In this document: in pieces, positions 26,340-34,591 of the stretch
Position numbering within the stretch: the stretch's first letter is position 1
How the letters are laid out: every line of letters begins with the position of its first letter
DNA from: Scatomonas sp963928055
GTDB taxonomy: Bacteria; Bacillota; Clostridia; Lachnospirales; Lachnospiraceae
DNA: 64,000 nucleotides
Reading direction: 5' to 3'
Assembly: GCA_963928055.1 (NCBI GenBank)
Contig: CAWVDN010000003.1
Location: forward strand, 281,406-345,405
Made by a program: the position numbers and the translations under genes
The notes under the pieces: model-generated
What the model saw: only the letters and a program-made list of their open reading frames with translations
What the model was told of the DNA's origin: nothing
Database searches by the model: none

Positions 26340-26990
26340 ATGCTGGAAAGTTTTAAGACGGTTTATCAGGGCGGAGAAGCCGAGATCATCGAGAAAAAAT
26401 CGCGGTTTATCGGTACCGTAAGGCCTGTGGGCTCCGAGGAAGAAGCTCTGGGATTTCTGGAAGAGATGAAAAAGAAATACTGGGACGCCACCCACAACTG
26501 TTTTGCCGGTGTGGCGGGAAAACGGAGGGAATGGACCAGGGCCGCGGACGACGGGGAGCCTTCCGGCACAGCCGGCCGGCCGATGCTGGATGTGCTTCTG
26601 GGCGAGGATCTGTACGATACCGCGGTGGTGGTGACCCGCTATTTCGGCGGCACCCTTCTGGGGACCGGCGGCCTGGTGCGGGCTTATTCCAGGGCTGTGC
26701 AGGAAGCGCTGAAAGCCTGCGTGATCATAGAGAAGCGCCATGGAGTTCTGCTGGAGATCTCCGCGGACTACACGGATCTCGGCAGGATCCAGTATATCCT
26801 GGGACAGAGAAAGATCCCCCTTCTTCAATCCCTGTATACAGACCGGGTCCTGCTGGAGGCGGTGCTGCCGGCCCCGGAGGAGCAGAGCCTGCGCAAGGCC
26901 CTGTCCGAGGCGGCCGGCGGCCGCGCGGCAGTAGAAAAGAAGGGGGATCCCTGGTACGCGGAGATCAACGGCGAAGTGAAACTGTTTTAG
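26340..26990 (+). CDS. YigZ/IMPACT family protein
   Basis: A 216-aa member of the UPF0029/IMPACT family, implicated in translation control in other organisms; the bacterial role is unclear. Signatures are EKKSRFIGTVRPVGSEEEAL, DDGEPSGTAGRPMLDVL and VTRYFGGTLLGTGGLVRAYS, with a C-terminal DUF1949-like domain. The ATG at 26340 follows GGAGGCGGG. Its TAG stop overlaps the TAA stop of the convergent cyclophilin gene by two bases. Confidence 0.92.
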   Translation: MLESFKTVYQGGEAEIIEKKSRFIGTVRPVGSEEEALGFLEEMKKKYWDATHNCFAGVAGKRREWTRAADDGEPSGTAGRPMLDVLLGEDLYDTAVVVTRYFGGTLLGTGGLVRAYSRAVQEALKACVIIEKRHGVLLEISADYTDLGRIQYILGQRKIPLLQSLYTDRVLLEAVLPAPEEQSLRKALSEAAGGRAAVEKKGDPWYAEINGEVKLF

Positions 26991-27505
26991 CGTTTCTCCG
27001 GTTCCGGATATTCTTCACCCAGCGTGTCCACCGTAATGGAGCGGATCACCTGGGGAGTCCGGGGACAGTCGCGGAAATCTGTGGGCACGTTGGCGATGCG
27101 GTCCACCACATCCATTCCTTCGGTGATCTTTCCGAAAGCGGCGTAGGCGCCGTCCAGATGGGGAGCCGCCTTGTGCATGATAAAGAACTGGCTGCCGGCG
27201 GAATCCGGGTGCATGGCCCTGGCCATGGAGAGGACGCCCTCGGTGTGGCGCAGATCATTGGCCACGCCGTTCTGGACAAACTCGCCTTTAATGGAGTAGC
27301 CGGGGCCGCCGGTGCCGGTGCCTTCCGGACAGCCGCCCTGGATCATAAATCCGGGGATCACCCGGTGAAAGGTCAGACCGTCATAAAACCCCTTTTTTGC
27401 CAGGGAAATAAAATTGCGGACCGTATTGGGGGCGGTTTCCGGGTACAGTTCTCCCTTCATCACGCCGCCGTCTTCCATTGTGATCGTAATAATAGGATGA
27501 GACAT
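26987..27505 (-). CDS. Cyclophilin-type peptidyl-prolyl isomerase
   Basis: A 172-aa cytoplasmic cyclophilin that catalyses proline cis-trans isomerisation. The catalytic Arg is in FHRVIPGFMIQGGCP, with GPGYSIKGEF, SMARAMHPDSAGSQFFI and YAAFGKITEGMDVVD. The start at 27505 (MSHPIITITME) has AGGAAAGGA about 9 bp upstream; the frame is open to 27697 but the extension is not protein-like. No signal peptide. Convergent with yigZ. Confidence 0.94.
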   Translation of the reverse strand: MSHPIITITMEDGGVMKGELYPETAPNTVRNFISLAKKGFYDGLTFHRVIPGFMIQGGCPEGTGTGGPGYSIKGEFVQNGVANDLRHTEGVLSMARAMHPDSAGSQFFIMHKAAPHLDGAYAAFGKITEGMDVVDRIANVPTDFRDCPRTPQVIRSITVDTLGEEYPEPEKR

Positions 27506-27593
27506 ATCTTTTTGTTCCTTTCCTGATTTTTTTGAAGCCTGGACGCAGGCAGCTTTCATTATAAAGCAAATGGCCGGAAAGCGCAATCGCCGG

Positions 27594-27623
27594 TTGTCAG
27601 GCCCCGGGCTTCTGTGATAAGAT
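27594..27623 (+). promoter_or_regulatory. Promoter of tsaE-tsaB-rimI
   Basis: TTGTCA (27594-27599), 18-bp spacer, TAAGAT (27618-27623), about 68 bp before the tsaE ATG. Confidence 0.5.
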
Positions 27624-27690
27624 AATCCTGCGGTCCTCCGGTCCGGCAAAGGGAGGTGGGGGAACGCAGACAGAGACAGGAGATAAACGT

Positions 27691-28146
27691 ATGACAATCA
27701 TAGAAAGCCGGAGCGAGGCGGAGACCCTGGCTCTGGGGAAAAAACTGGGAGAGCAGGCCCGCCCCGGGCAGATCTATACGCTGGACGGGGATCTGGGCGT
27801 GGGGAAGACCGTGTTCACCAAAGGGATGGCGGAAGGCCTGGGGATCCGGGAGCCGGTAAGCAGCCCAACCTTTACCATCGTCCAGGAGTATCACGGAGGC
27901 AGAATGCCTCTGTACCATTTCGACGTGTACCGGATCGGCGATCCGGAGGAGATGGAGGAGATCGGATACGATGACTACTTCTTCGGAGAGGGAATCTGCC
28001 TGATCGAGTGGGCGGAAAAGATTCGGGAGCTGCTGCCGGAGGAGGTGATCCGGGTGACCATTGAAAAAGACCTGGATCGGGGATTTGACTATCGGAAGAT
28101 CACAATAGAAGGGACGGAGATCGATCATGAAGATACTGGCCATTGA
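27691..28146 (+). CDS. tsaE: tRNA t6A biosynthesis ATPase TsaE
   Basis: Small P-loop ATPase needed for threonylcarbamoyl-adenosine modification of tRNA A37. At 151 aa it has Walker A GDLGVGKTVFTKGMAEGLG, switch region SSPTFTIVQEY, and the Walker B-like LIEWAEKI. The ATG at 27691 follows ACAGGAGAT. It overlaps tsaB by 20 bp, a common operon arrangement; the partner tsaD and tsaC genes are not in the window. Confidence 0.95.
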   Translation: MTIIESRSEAETLALGKKLGEQARPGQIYTLDGDLGVGKTVFTKGMAEGLGIREPVSSPTFTIVQEYHGGRMPLYHFDVYRIGDPEEMEEIGYDDYFFGEGICLIEWAEKIRELLPEEVIRVTIEKDLDRGFDYRKITIEGTEIDHEDTGH

Positions 28147-28846
28147 CAGTTCCGGCATGACTGCCTCGGCAGCGCTGCTGGAAGACGGACTGCTGCGGGC
28201 GGAATATACGGTGAATTATAAGAAGACCCATTCTCAGACCCTGCTGCCTATGATCGATGAGATCGTCCGCATGACGGAACTGGATCTGAACAGCCTGGAC
28301 GCCATCGCGGTGGCCGGCGGTCCGGGATCTTTCACGGGTCTGCGGATCGGATCCGCCACCGCCAAGGGACTGGGACTGGCCCTTGACAAGCCCCTGATCT
28401 CCGTTCCCACGGTGGACGCCATGGCTTACAATTTCTTTGGCGCGGAAGGGCTGATCTGTCCCATGATGGACGCCCGCAGGTCTCAGATCTATACAGGGCT
28501 GTACCGGTTCCGGGGGGCGGCATTTCAGGTGCTCCTGCCGCAGAGGGCGGAAGCCGTGGAGGAGATGGCAGACAGACTGAACAGCCTGGGAGAACCGGTG
28601 ATCCTTCTGGGAGACGGCGCCGCCGTTTATCAGGAAAAACTCCGGGGGCTGCTGCAGGTTCCCTGGAGCATGGCTCCCGCGCATCTGAACCGGCAGAGAG
28701 CGGCAGCGGTGGGGAGTCTGGCTGAAACCTATCTGGCGGAGGGCAGGACGGAGACCGCCGCGGAGCATAAACCGGAATATCTGCGGCTGTCTCAGGCGGA
28801 ACGGGAACGAAAAGAACGGGAAAAGAAAACAGGGGGCGCGGTATGA
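28127..28846 (+). CDS. tsaB: tRNA t6A biosynthesis protein TsaB
   Basis: ASKHA-fold protein that binds TsaD and TsaE in t6A synthesis. At 239 aa it has the N-terminal KILAIDSSGMTASAALLED, the conserved HSQTLLPMIDE and AVAGGPGSFTGLRIGSATAKG. It lacks the metal-binding histidines of TsaD, as expected. It overlaps tsaE by 20 bp and rimI by 4 bp (ATGA). Confidence 0.95.
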   Translation: MKILAIDSSGMTASAALLEDGLLRAEYTVNYKKTHSQTLLPMIDEIVRMTELDLNSLDAIAVAGGPGSFTGLRIGSATAKGLGLALDKPLISVPTVDAMAYNFFGAEGLICPMMDARRSQIYTGLYRFRGAAFQVLLPQRAEAVEEMADRLNSLGEPVILLGDGAAVYQEKLRGLLQVPWSMAPAHLNRQRAAAVGSLAETYLAEGRTETAAEHKPEYLRLSQAERERKEREKKTGGAV

Positions 28847-29274
28847 AGATCCGGGAAATGACGCTGGATGACCTGGAACAGGTCATGGAAATAGAAAAGG
28901 AGAATTTCTCCGTTCCCTGGACGGAAAATGGATTTTTTACGTTTCTGATCCGTCAGGATACGCTGTTTCTGGCGGCGGAGGATGAAGATGGCATTGCCGG
29001 GTACTGCGGCATCGTTATGGTCCCGGACGAGGGAGATATCACCAATGTGTCGGTGGCGAAAGGCCGCCGCAGGCAGGGGATCGGAACGCTGCTGGTGGAG
29101 GAGCTTCTCCGCCGGGCAGGGGAAGCGGGAGTCCGGAAATTTTATCTGGAAGTCCGGGAGAGCAATCAGGCAGCCCTGGCCCTTTATGAAAAACTGGGAT
29201 TTCAGCGGGAGGGGATCCGCCGGGGCTACTACGAGGAGCCCAAAGAAAACGCGGTCCTTATGAGCCGGAAATAG
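28843..29274 (+). CDS. rimI: Ribosomal-protein-alanine N-acetyltransferase RimI-like
   Basis: GNAT-fold acetyltransferase, 143 aa. The acetyl-CoA loop is VAKGRRRQGIGTLLVEELLR (Q/RxxGxG/A), with LEVRESNQAALALYEKLGF as the conserved C-terminal motif. Family members acetylate the N-terminus of S18 and sometimes other proteins. It overlaps tsaB by ATGA and closes the tsaE-tsaB-rimI operon. Confidence 0.92.
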   Translation: MKIREMTLDDLEQVMEIEKENFSVPWTENGFFTFLIRQDTLFLAAEDEDGIAGYCGIVMVPDEGDITNVSVAKGRRRQGIGTLLVEELLRRAGEAGVRKFYLEVRESNQAALALYEKLGFQREGIRRGYYEEPKENAVLMSRK

Positions 29275-29385
29275 AAGTATCTTCCATATTTTCCTGTACC
29301 TCCCGCTGGAATCCGGAAAAGATCTGTATTATACTGACTTTGTGAAAAAACATCAAATTTTCAGGTGATCTTGGGGAGGACGCGC

Positions 29386-29628
29386 ATGAGAAAGTATAAC
29401 AGAAATACAGGAAAACTGGAGGAGGCTGTCTGCAATTGCTGCGGCAGAAGCCTGCAGGTGGAAAGGGGGATCCTGAAGGAAGGGATCTGCTCCGTAGATG
29501 TGGAGTGGGGCTATTTTTCTCGGAAGGATACCATGATCCACCGGTTTGATCTCTGCGAAGACTGCTACGACCGGATCACCGGGGAATTCCGGATCCCGGT
29601 GGAGGAGCAGGAGGAGACAGAAGTCTGA
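29386..29628 (+). CDS. Small zinc-ribbon-like protein
   Basis: An 80-aa soluble protein with two cysteine pairs, CNCC (about residues 17-20) and CEDC (about 60-63), arranged like a zinc ribbon, and an acidic tail. The ATG at 29386 has GGGGAGGA 5 bp upstream, favouring it over a start 21 bp earlier. A TATACT -10 (29330-29335) lies in the gap but lacks a clear -35. Unknown function. Confidence 0.65.
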   Translation: MRKYNRNTGKLEEAVCNCCGRSLQVERGILKEGICSVDVEWGYFSRKDTMIHRFDLCEDCYDRITGEFRIPVEEQEETEV

Positions 29629-29724
29629 TAGACAAAACAGGAAAAATCTGCTATGATGAAACAGCAGTCCGGCGGAGAAACCCGGCGGCTGTGAATACGA
29701 AAGAAGAATGCGGGGTAAGAAAAA

Positions 29725-30045
29725 ATGTTTACGCAGACCTATGACTGGATCTTCGCTCTGATTTGCGGAGTGCTGGCAGTGGTATTTTTTCTGGGAAAAG
29801 GGCAGGGAGTTATGAGAGCCTTTACATCCAGAGAGCAGAGAAACAAGAAATCCAAGAGGACACCGGAACAGGAACTGAAATATCAGCGGGCCATCGGGGT
29901 CTTTCTGCTGGTGCTGGCCGCCTGCTCCGTGCTGATGGCGACCCTGGGGGCGGTGTATATCTGGATCTCCTGGATCGAGATCGCGGTGGTGGTCGTGGGA
30001 CTGATCGTGATCGTAAAGTACCTGCGGAAGAATTTTCCGGAATAA
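29725..30045 (+). CDS. Small membrane protein with three helices
   Basis: A 106-aa protein with an N-terminal helix (IFALICGVLAVVFFLG), a basic loop (SREQRNKKSKRTPEQE), then two helices (AIGVFLLVLAACSVLMATLG and IEIAVVVVGLIVIV). No family recognised. It ends 49 bp before a terminator that separates it from the phosphate operon. Confidence 0.65.
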   Translation: MFTQTYDWIFALICGVLAVVFFLGKGQGVMRAFTSREQRNKKSKRTPEQELKYQRAIGVFLLVLAACSVLMATLGAVYIWISWIEIAVVVVGLIVIVKYLRKNFPE

Positions 30046-30093
30046 AGGATCGCATAGGGAAAACTGCATAAAATCCGGCGAAATGGAAAGAGT

Positions 30094-30125
30094 AAGGATG
30101 TCTGAGAGATCAGGCATCCTTTTTT
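30094..30125 (+). terminator. Rho-independent terminator
   Basis: AAGGATG / CATCCTT stem with inner CTG/CAG pairing, followed by six T residues. Confidence 0.8.
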
Positions 30126-30143
30126 CGGTGCGCCTGGCGGGAT

Positions 30144-30219
30144 TTTACAAAGGCCTTTCCGCGTTTTACATAGATTTAACACAGAGGCTGTTTTGCATTT
30201 TACAAGGGCTTGCTACTAT
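30144..30219 (+). promoter_or_regulatory. Candidate Pho boxes and pst promoter
   Basis: TTTACA occurs at 30144, 30165 and 30199, plus TTTAACA at 30175, ahead of a TACTAT -10 (30214-30219) with no good -35. Repeated TT(A/T)ACA units upstream of a weak promoter are the pattern of PhoP/PhoB-activated promoters in Firmicutes (established). Assignment here is inferred from the downstream pst-pho genes. Confidence 0.5.
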
Positions 30220-30284
30220 ATTTCATGTAAAATCCAATTGTAAAAACAGAAAACAACACAAGAACAGAACAGGAGAAAATTATT

Positions 30285-31259
30285 ATGAAGAAAAAAGCAG
30301 TGGCAATTCTCATGACGGCAGCAATGGCAGCATCCATGATGATGGTGGGCTGCGGCAGCAGCAACGAGGCAGCAGAAGGCGGCAGCACAGAGACCACCTC
30401 TACCCCCGCCGCTGAGGAGGCAGCTTCTACCCCCGAGGCAGAGGAAGAGACCGAGGGCGAAGGCGGCAGCGCAGGAGCGGAAGGCCCCATCGTGGTAGTA
30501 TCCCGGGAGGACGGCTCCGGCACCAGAGGTGCCTTTGTAGAGCTCTTCGGCATCGAGCAGGAGGATGAGTCCGGCGAGAAAGTGGATATGACCATCCCCA
30601 CCGCGGAGATCACCAACAGCACCTCCGTTATGATGACCACCGTGGCCGGCAACACCGCCGCCATCGGCTATATCTCTCTGGGATCTCTGGATGATACCGT
30701 AAAGGCCGTGAAGATCGACGGAGCCGAGGCCAGCGTAGAAACCGTAAAAGACGGATCCTACAAAGTCAGCCGTCCCTTCAACGTAGTAACTAAGACCGAA
30801 GGCCTCAGCGAGGCAGCTCAGAACTTTATGGACTATATCATGAGCGCGGAGGGCCAGGAAGTCATCAATGAGGAAGGCTACATCGGCAACGACGCAGCGG
30901 AGGCATTTGCAGGCGCCGCAGGCTCCGGCACAGTGACCGTAGCAGGTTCTTCTTCCGTAACACCGGTTATGGAGAAGCTGGCTGAGGCCTATGAGGCAGT
31001 AAACGGCGATGTGGATGTACAGGTACAGCAGTCTGACTCCACCACCGGCATCACCAACGCCATCGACGGAGTCTGCGATATCGGAATGGCTTCCCGGGCG
31101 GTAAAGGATGAGGAGCTGAGCCAGGGCATTGAGGCCACTGTGATCGCTACCGACGGAATCGCCGTGATCGTAAGCCCGGACAGCCCCGTGGACGAGCTGA
31201 CCAGCGAACAGGTAATGCAGATCTACACCGGAGAGGTTACCGACTGGTCCGAGATCTGA
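30285..31259 (+). CDS. pstS: Phosphate ABC transporter substrate-binding lipoprotein PstS, circularly permuted
   Basis: Extracellular phosphate-binding lipoprotein, 324 aa. Signal peptide with lipobox MVGC (Cys23), then a Ser/Thr/Glu-rich linker. In usual PstS the half with GSSxVTP comes first and the half with VVSREDGSGTR second. Here the order is reversed: residues 67-203 (PIVVVSREDGSGTRGAF to EEGYI) are the usual C-terminal half, and 214-324 (GTVTVAGSSSVTPVMEKL to TGEVTDWSEI) the usual N-terminal half. Phosphate-contact loops of both halves are retained, so binding should persist. It heads pstSCAB-phoU-phoBR; a hairpin after the stop would favour excess PstS. Confidence 0.9.
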   Translation: MKKKAVAILMTAAMAASMMMVGCGSSNEAAEGGSTETTSTPAAEEAASTPEAEEETEGEGGSAGAEGPIVVVSREDGSGTRGAFVELFGIEQEDESGEKVDMTIPTAEITNSTSVMMTTVAGNTAAIGYISLGSLDDTVKAVKIDGAEASVETVKDGSYKVSRPFNVVTKTEGLSEAAQNFMDYIMSAEGQEVINEEGYIGNDAAEAFAGAAGSGTVTVAGSSSVTPVMEKLAEAYEAVNGDVDVQVQQSDSTTGITNAIDGVCDIGMASRAVKDEELSQGIEATVIATDGIAVIVSPDSPVDELTSEQVMQIYTGEVTDWSEI

Positions 31260-31313
31260 TCCTGAAAAATCATACACCATACATCCGTGACTGATGAGCA
31301 CGGCAGTCACCCC

Positions 31314-31345
31314 CAGGGGACAGGGCTCAGCCTGTCCCCTGTTTT
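31314..31345 (+). terminator. Intercistronic terminator/attenuator after pstS
   Basis: CAGGGGACAGG / CCTGTCCCCTG stem, loop GCTCA, followed by TTTT. It lies between pstS and pstC in the same operon, so partial termination would give more binding protein than permease. Confidence 0.75.
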
Positions 31346-31372
31346 GCGAAAAAGAATCTTTACATTCCCTTA

Positions 31373-31418
31373 ACGTCCGCGCGCAAGGGGAGCGCGTTGC
31401 CCCTGTACGCGGACGCAA
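31373..31418. repeat. Short inverted-repeat element related to the 12.3-kb element
   Basis: Arms GTCCGCGCGCAAGGGG and CCCCTGTACGCGGAC enclose about 8 bp. The right arm matches the right end of the 12270-12467 element at most positions (GCG..TTGCCCC.TGTAC.C.GACGC). It sits directly before pstC. Confidence 0.5.
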
Positions 31419-31439
31419 ACAAAGCTGAGGAGAAATTGT

Positions 31440-32306
31440 ATGAAAGCAAAATCGAGTTTTAAGGAAAGCGCCATGCGGATCGTGTTTCTGGTAGCTGCCT
31501 GCGTGTCTGTACTGGCGGTAGCCCTGATCTGTATTTTCCTGTTCGCCAACGGCGTTCCCGCCATGAAGGAGATCGGATTCCCGGATTTCCTTCTGGGAGA
31601 TACCTGGCGGCCCAGCAACGATCTGTACGGGATCCTGCCCTTTATCCTGGGCAGCATTTACGTAACAGCGGGAGCCATTCTCGTAGGTGTTCCCATTGCG
31701 ATCCTTACCTCTGTGTTTATGGCGTATTACTGCCCCAAGAAACTGTACGGCCCTCTGAAAGCAGGGATCAACCTTATGGCCGGCGTTCCTTCGGTAGTAT
31801 ACGGCTTTTTCGGCCTGGTGGTTCTGGTGCCGGTGATCCAGGATGTTTTCCATCTGGCCAGCGGCAAGACCATGCTGACGGCTTCCCTGATGCTGGCCAT
31901 TATGATCCTGCCCACCGTGGTGGGAGTCATTGAGCCGGCGCTGAAGAGCGTGCCGGTGAGCTATTACGAGGGGGCCCTGGCTCTGGGAGCCTCTCATTCC
32001 AAGAGCGTATTCTTCACCATTGTTCCCGCGGCCAAATCCGGCATCATGGCCGGAACGGTCCTGGGGATCGGCCGGGCCATCGGCGAGACCATGGCTGTGA
32101 TCATGATCGCCGGCAACCAGACAGCCATGCCCAGCAGCCTGCTGGCGGGAGTCCGGACCATGACTTCCAACATCGTGCTGGAGATGGGATACGCCTCCGG
32201 ACTTCACCGGGAATCCCTGATCGCCACCGGCGTAGTGCTCTTTGTATTTATCCTGATCATCAACCTTTGTCTGTCACTGCTGAACAGGAGGGCCGCTCAT
32301 GAATAA
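31440..32306 (+). CDS. pstC: Phosphate ABC transporter permease PstC
   Basis: Inner-membrane permease subunit, 288 aa, with six predicted membrane helices beginning MRIVFLVAACVSVLAVALIC. The binding-protein-dependent transport (EAA) loop appears as YYEGALALGASHSKSVFFTI. The ATG at 31440 follows GAGGAGA. It overlaps pstA by 8 bp. Works as a heterodimer with PstA, powered by PstB. Confidence 0.95.
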   Translation: MKAKSSFKESAMRIVFLVAACVSVLAVALICIFLFANGVPAMKEIGFPDFLLGDTWRPSNDLYGILPFILGSIYVTAGAILVGVPIAILTSVFMAYYCPKKLYGPLKAGINLMAGVPSVVYGFFGLVVLVPVIQDVFHLASGKTMLTASLMLAIMILPTVVGVIEPALKSVPVSYYEGALALGASHSKSVFFTIVPAAKSGIMAGTVLGIGRAIGETMAVIMIAGNQTAMPSSLLAGVRTMTSNIVLEMGYASGLHRESLIATGVVLFVFILIINLCLSLLNRRAAHE

Positions 32307-33180
32307 TCAGAATTCGCAAACCATACCCAGACAGGAAGGGCAGGCCCTGGCCGCCATTCCCTATAAAAAAAGCGCCTTTTCCCTGATCATGACGGTGCTG
32401 ACCTGGGCGGCGGCGGTGCTGTCCGTGGCGGTGCTGGTCTTCCTGGTGATCTTTGTACTGGCCAAAGGCGTGGGTAGCATCACCCCGGATCTGTTTTCCC
32501 TGGAATACTCCACGGAGAACGCTTCCGTGATCCCGGCCATCGTCAACACCCTGGAAATGACGGTGATCGCCCTGGTGATCGCTGTTCCCATCGGCATCTG
32601 CGCAGCTATCTTTCTGGTGGAATACACCAACAACAAGGGAAAGGTGGTGGGGATCATCCGCATCACCGCCGAGACGCTGTCCGGTATTCCCTCCATTGTA
32701 TACGGCCTGTTCGGCATGCTGTTCTTTACCATCGCCCTGGGGCTGGGATACTCCATGGTCTCCGGCGCTCTGACTCTGGCCATCATGGTGCTGCCTCTGA
32801 TCATGCGCACCTCGGAGGAGGCTCTGAAATCCGTGCCGGTTTCCTACCGGGAGGCCAGCTTCGGACTGGGAGCCGGCAAGCTGCGGACCATTTTTAAGAT
32901 CGTACTGCCCGCCGCCATGCCGGGGATCCTCTCCGGGATCATCCTGGCTACAGGCCGGATCGTGGGAGAGACGGCGGCCCTTCTGTATACCGCCGGATCT
33001 GTGGCCCAGTACGCGGCCCCCATGGCTTCCGGAAGAACCCTGGCGGTCCATATGTACGTGCTTTCCTCCGAGGGGCTCTACATGGACAAGGCCTTTGCCA
33101 CAGCCGTGATCCTGCTGATCATGGTGCTTCTGATCAACGCGATCTCCAGCTTCTTTGCCAAGAAGATAACGAAAGGATAA
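32299..33180 (+). CDS. pstA: Phosphate ABC transporter permease PstA
   Basis: Second permease subunit, 293 aa, with an N-terminal cytoplasmic stretch and six membrane helices. The EAA loop is SYREASFGLGAGKLRTIFKI, and the core AETLSGIPSIVYGLFGMLF is typical of PstA. Start overlaps the pstC end; pstB begins 5 bp after the stop. Confidence 0.95.
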   Translation: MNNQNSQTIPRQEGQALAAIPYKKSAFSLIMTVLTWAAAVLSVAVLVFLVIFVLAKGVGSITPDLFSLEYSTENASVIPAIVNTLEMTVIALVIAVPIGICAAIFLVEYTNNKGKVVGIIRITAETLSGIPSIVYGLFGMLFFTIALGLGYSMVSGALTLAIMVLPLIMRTSEEALKSVPVSYREASFGLGAGKLRTIFKIVLPAAMPGILSGIILATGRIVGETAALLYTAGSVAQYAAPMASGRTLAVHMYVLSSEGLYMDKAFATAVILLIMVLLINAISSFFAKKITKG

Positions 33181-33185
33181 ATGAG

Positions 33186-33938
33186 ATGGATAAGATGACG
33201 ATTACCAACATGGATCTCTACTACAGCGATTTCCATGCTTTAAAAAGTGTAAACCTTCATATACCGGAAAAAGAGATCACCGCTTTCATCGGACCCTCCG
33301 GCTGCGGAAAATCCACCCTGCTGAAATCCCTGAACCGCATGAACGATCTGGTGGAGGGCTGCAAGATCACCGGCGAGATCCTCCTGGATGATATGAACAT
33401 CTACGGGAAAAATACGGATGTGAACATGCTGAGAAAGCGGGTGGGCATGGTGTTCCAGAAGGCCAACCCCTTCCCCATGAGCATTTATGACAATGTGGCT
33501 TACGGGCCCAGAACCCACGGGGTCCACTCCAAGGTAAAGCTGGATGAGATCGTGGAGCGCTCCCTGCGGCAGGCGGCCATCTGGGAGGAAGTAAAAGACC
33601 GGCTGAAGACCAGCGCCCTGGGCATGTCCGGCGGCCAGCAGCAGAGACTCTGCATTGCCAGAGCCCTGGCGGTGCAGCCGGAGGTGCTGCTCATGGACGA
33701 GTCCACCTCCGCCCTGGATCCTATTTCCACCTCCAAGATCGAAGACCTTGTACAGGAATTAAAAAAAGATTATACTATTGTCATGGTCACTCACAACATG
33801 CAGCAGGCGGCCCGCGTATCGGATAACACGGTCTTCTTCCTGCTGGGAGAGGTGATCGAGCAGGATAAGACAGAAACCCTGTTCTCCATGCCCAAGGACA
33901 AGAGAACAGAAGACTATATCACAGGGAGGTTTGGCTGA
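33186..33938 (+). CDS. pstB: Phosphate ABC transporter ATP-binding protein PstB
   Basis: Cytoplasmic ATPase of the Pst importer, 250 aa. Walker A is GPSGCGKST, the ABC signature is LGMSGGQQQRLCIARALA, Walker B is EVLLMDESTSALDP, and the H-loop is VMVTHNMQ. The ATG at 33186 overlaps upstream RBS-like AAAGGATAAATGAG. phoU starts one base after the stop codon. Confidence 0.97.
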   Translation: MDKMTITNMDLYYSDFHALKSVNLHIPEKEITAFIGPSGCGKSTLLKSLNRMNDLVEGCKITGEILLDDMNIYGKNTDVNMLRKRVGMVFQKANPFPMSIYDNVAYGPRTHGVHSKVKLDEIVERSLRQAAIWEEVKDRLKTSALGMSGGQQQRLCIARALAVQPEVLLMDESTSALDPISTSKIEDLVQELKKDYTIVMVTHNMQQAARVSDNTVFFLLGEVIEQDKTETLFSMPKDKRTEDYITGRFG

Positions 33939-33939
33939 T

Positions 33940-34590
33940 ATGAGAAATCGATTCGACAGGCAGATGGAAGAACTGCATACAGAACTTATCGAGATGGGCG
34001 CTCTCTGCGAGCATATGATCGGGGAGAGCTACGACGCGCTTATGAGCGGCGACATGGAGGCTGCCGCCAAGCTGATCAGCGAGGACGCCTCCGTGGACAT
34101 GAAAGAAAGGGATATCGAGACCCTGTGCCTGAAACTGCTGCTGCAGCAGCAGCCGGTGGCCACGGACCTGCGGAAGGTCTCCGCGGCCCTGAAGATGATC
34201 ACGGATATGGAGCGGATCGGGGATCAGGCGGCGGATATCGCCGAGATCGTCCGCACCGCCGGCAGCCTGAAGGTGGCGGCCCAGACCGTGCAGATCGGGG
34301 AGATGGCCAGGGCGGCCATGAAAATGGTCACCGAGAGCATCGACGCCTATGTAAAGCAGGATCTGGAGATCGCCCGGAAGGTCATTGACGAGGACGACAA
34401 CGTAGACCGGCTCTTTGATCTGATCCGGGACGAGCTGGCCCACGGCATCGGCAAAGGCGTGGCTTCCGTGGAACAGACCATGGATATCCTCATGATCGCC
34501 AAGTATTTTGAGCGGATCGCGGATCACGCCACCAACATCGCGGAGTGGGTGGAATTTTCGATCACGGGACATCACAGAGGAGAAGAATAA
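33940..34590 (+). CDS. phoU: Phosphate transport regulator PhoU
   Basis: Negative regulator connecting Pst activity to the PhoR kinase, 216 aa, made of two similar three-helix PhoU repeats with E/DxxxD metal-cluster residues (e.g. ERIGDQAADIAEI and ERIADHATNIAEW). The ATG at 33940 is chosen over a TTG three codons earlier, since GGGAGG is better spaced. Adjacent to pstB and phoB. Confidence 0.95.
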   Translation: MRNRFDRQMEELHTELIEMGALCEHMIGESYDALMSGDMEAAAKLISEDASVDMKERDIETLCLKLLLQQQPVATDLRKVSAALKMITDMERIGDQAADIAEIVRTAGSLKVAAQTVQIGEMARAAMKMVTESIDAYVKQDLEIARKVIDEDDNVDRLFDLIRDELAHGIGKGVASVEQTMDILMIAKYFERIADHATNIAEWVEFSITGHHRGEE

Positions 34591-34591
34591 C

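Noticed and set aside
26340..27000. Large frames on the opposite strand of yigZ and other GC-rich genes
   Set aside because: They are codon-bias shadows without ribosome sites or family motifs; the true genes have complete domain signatures.
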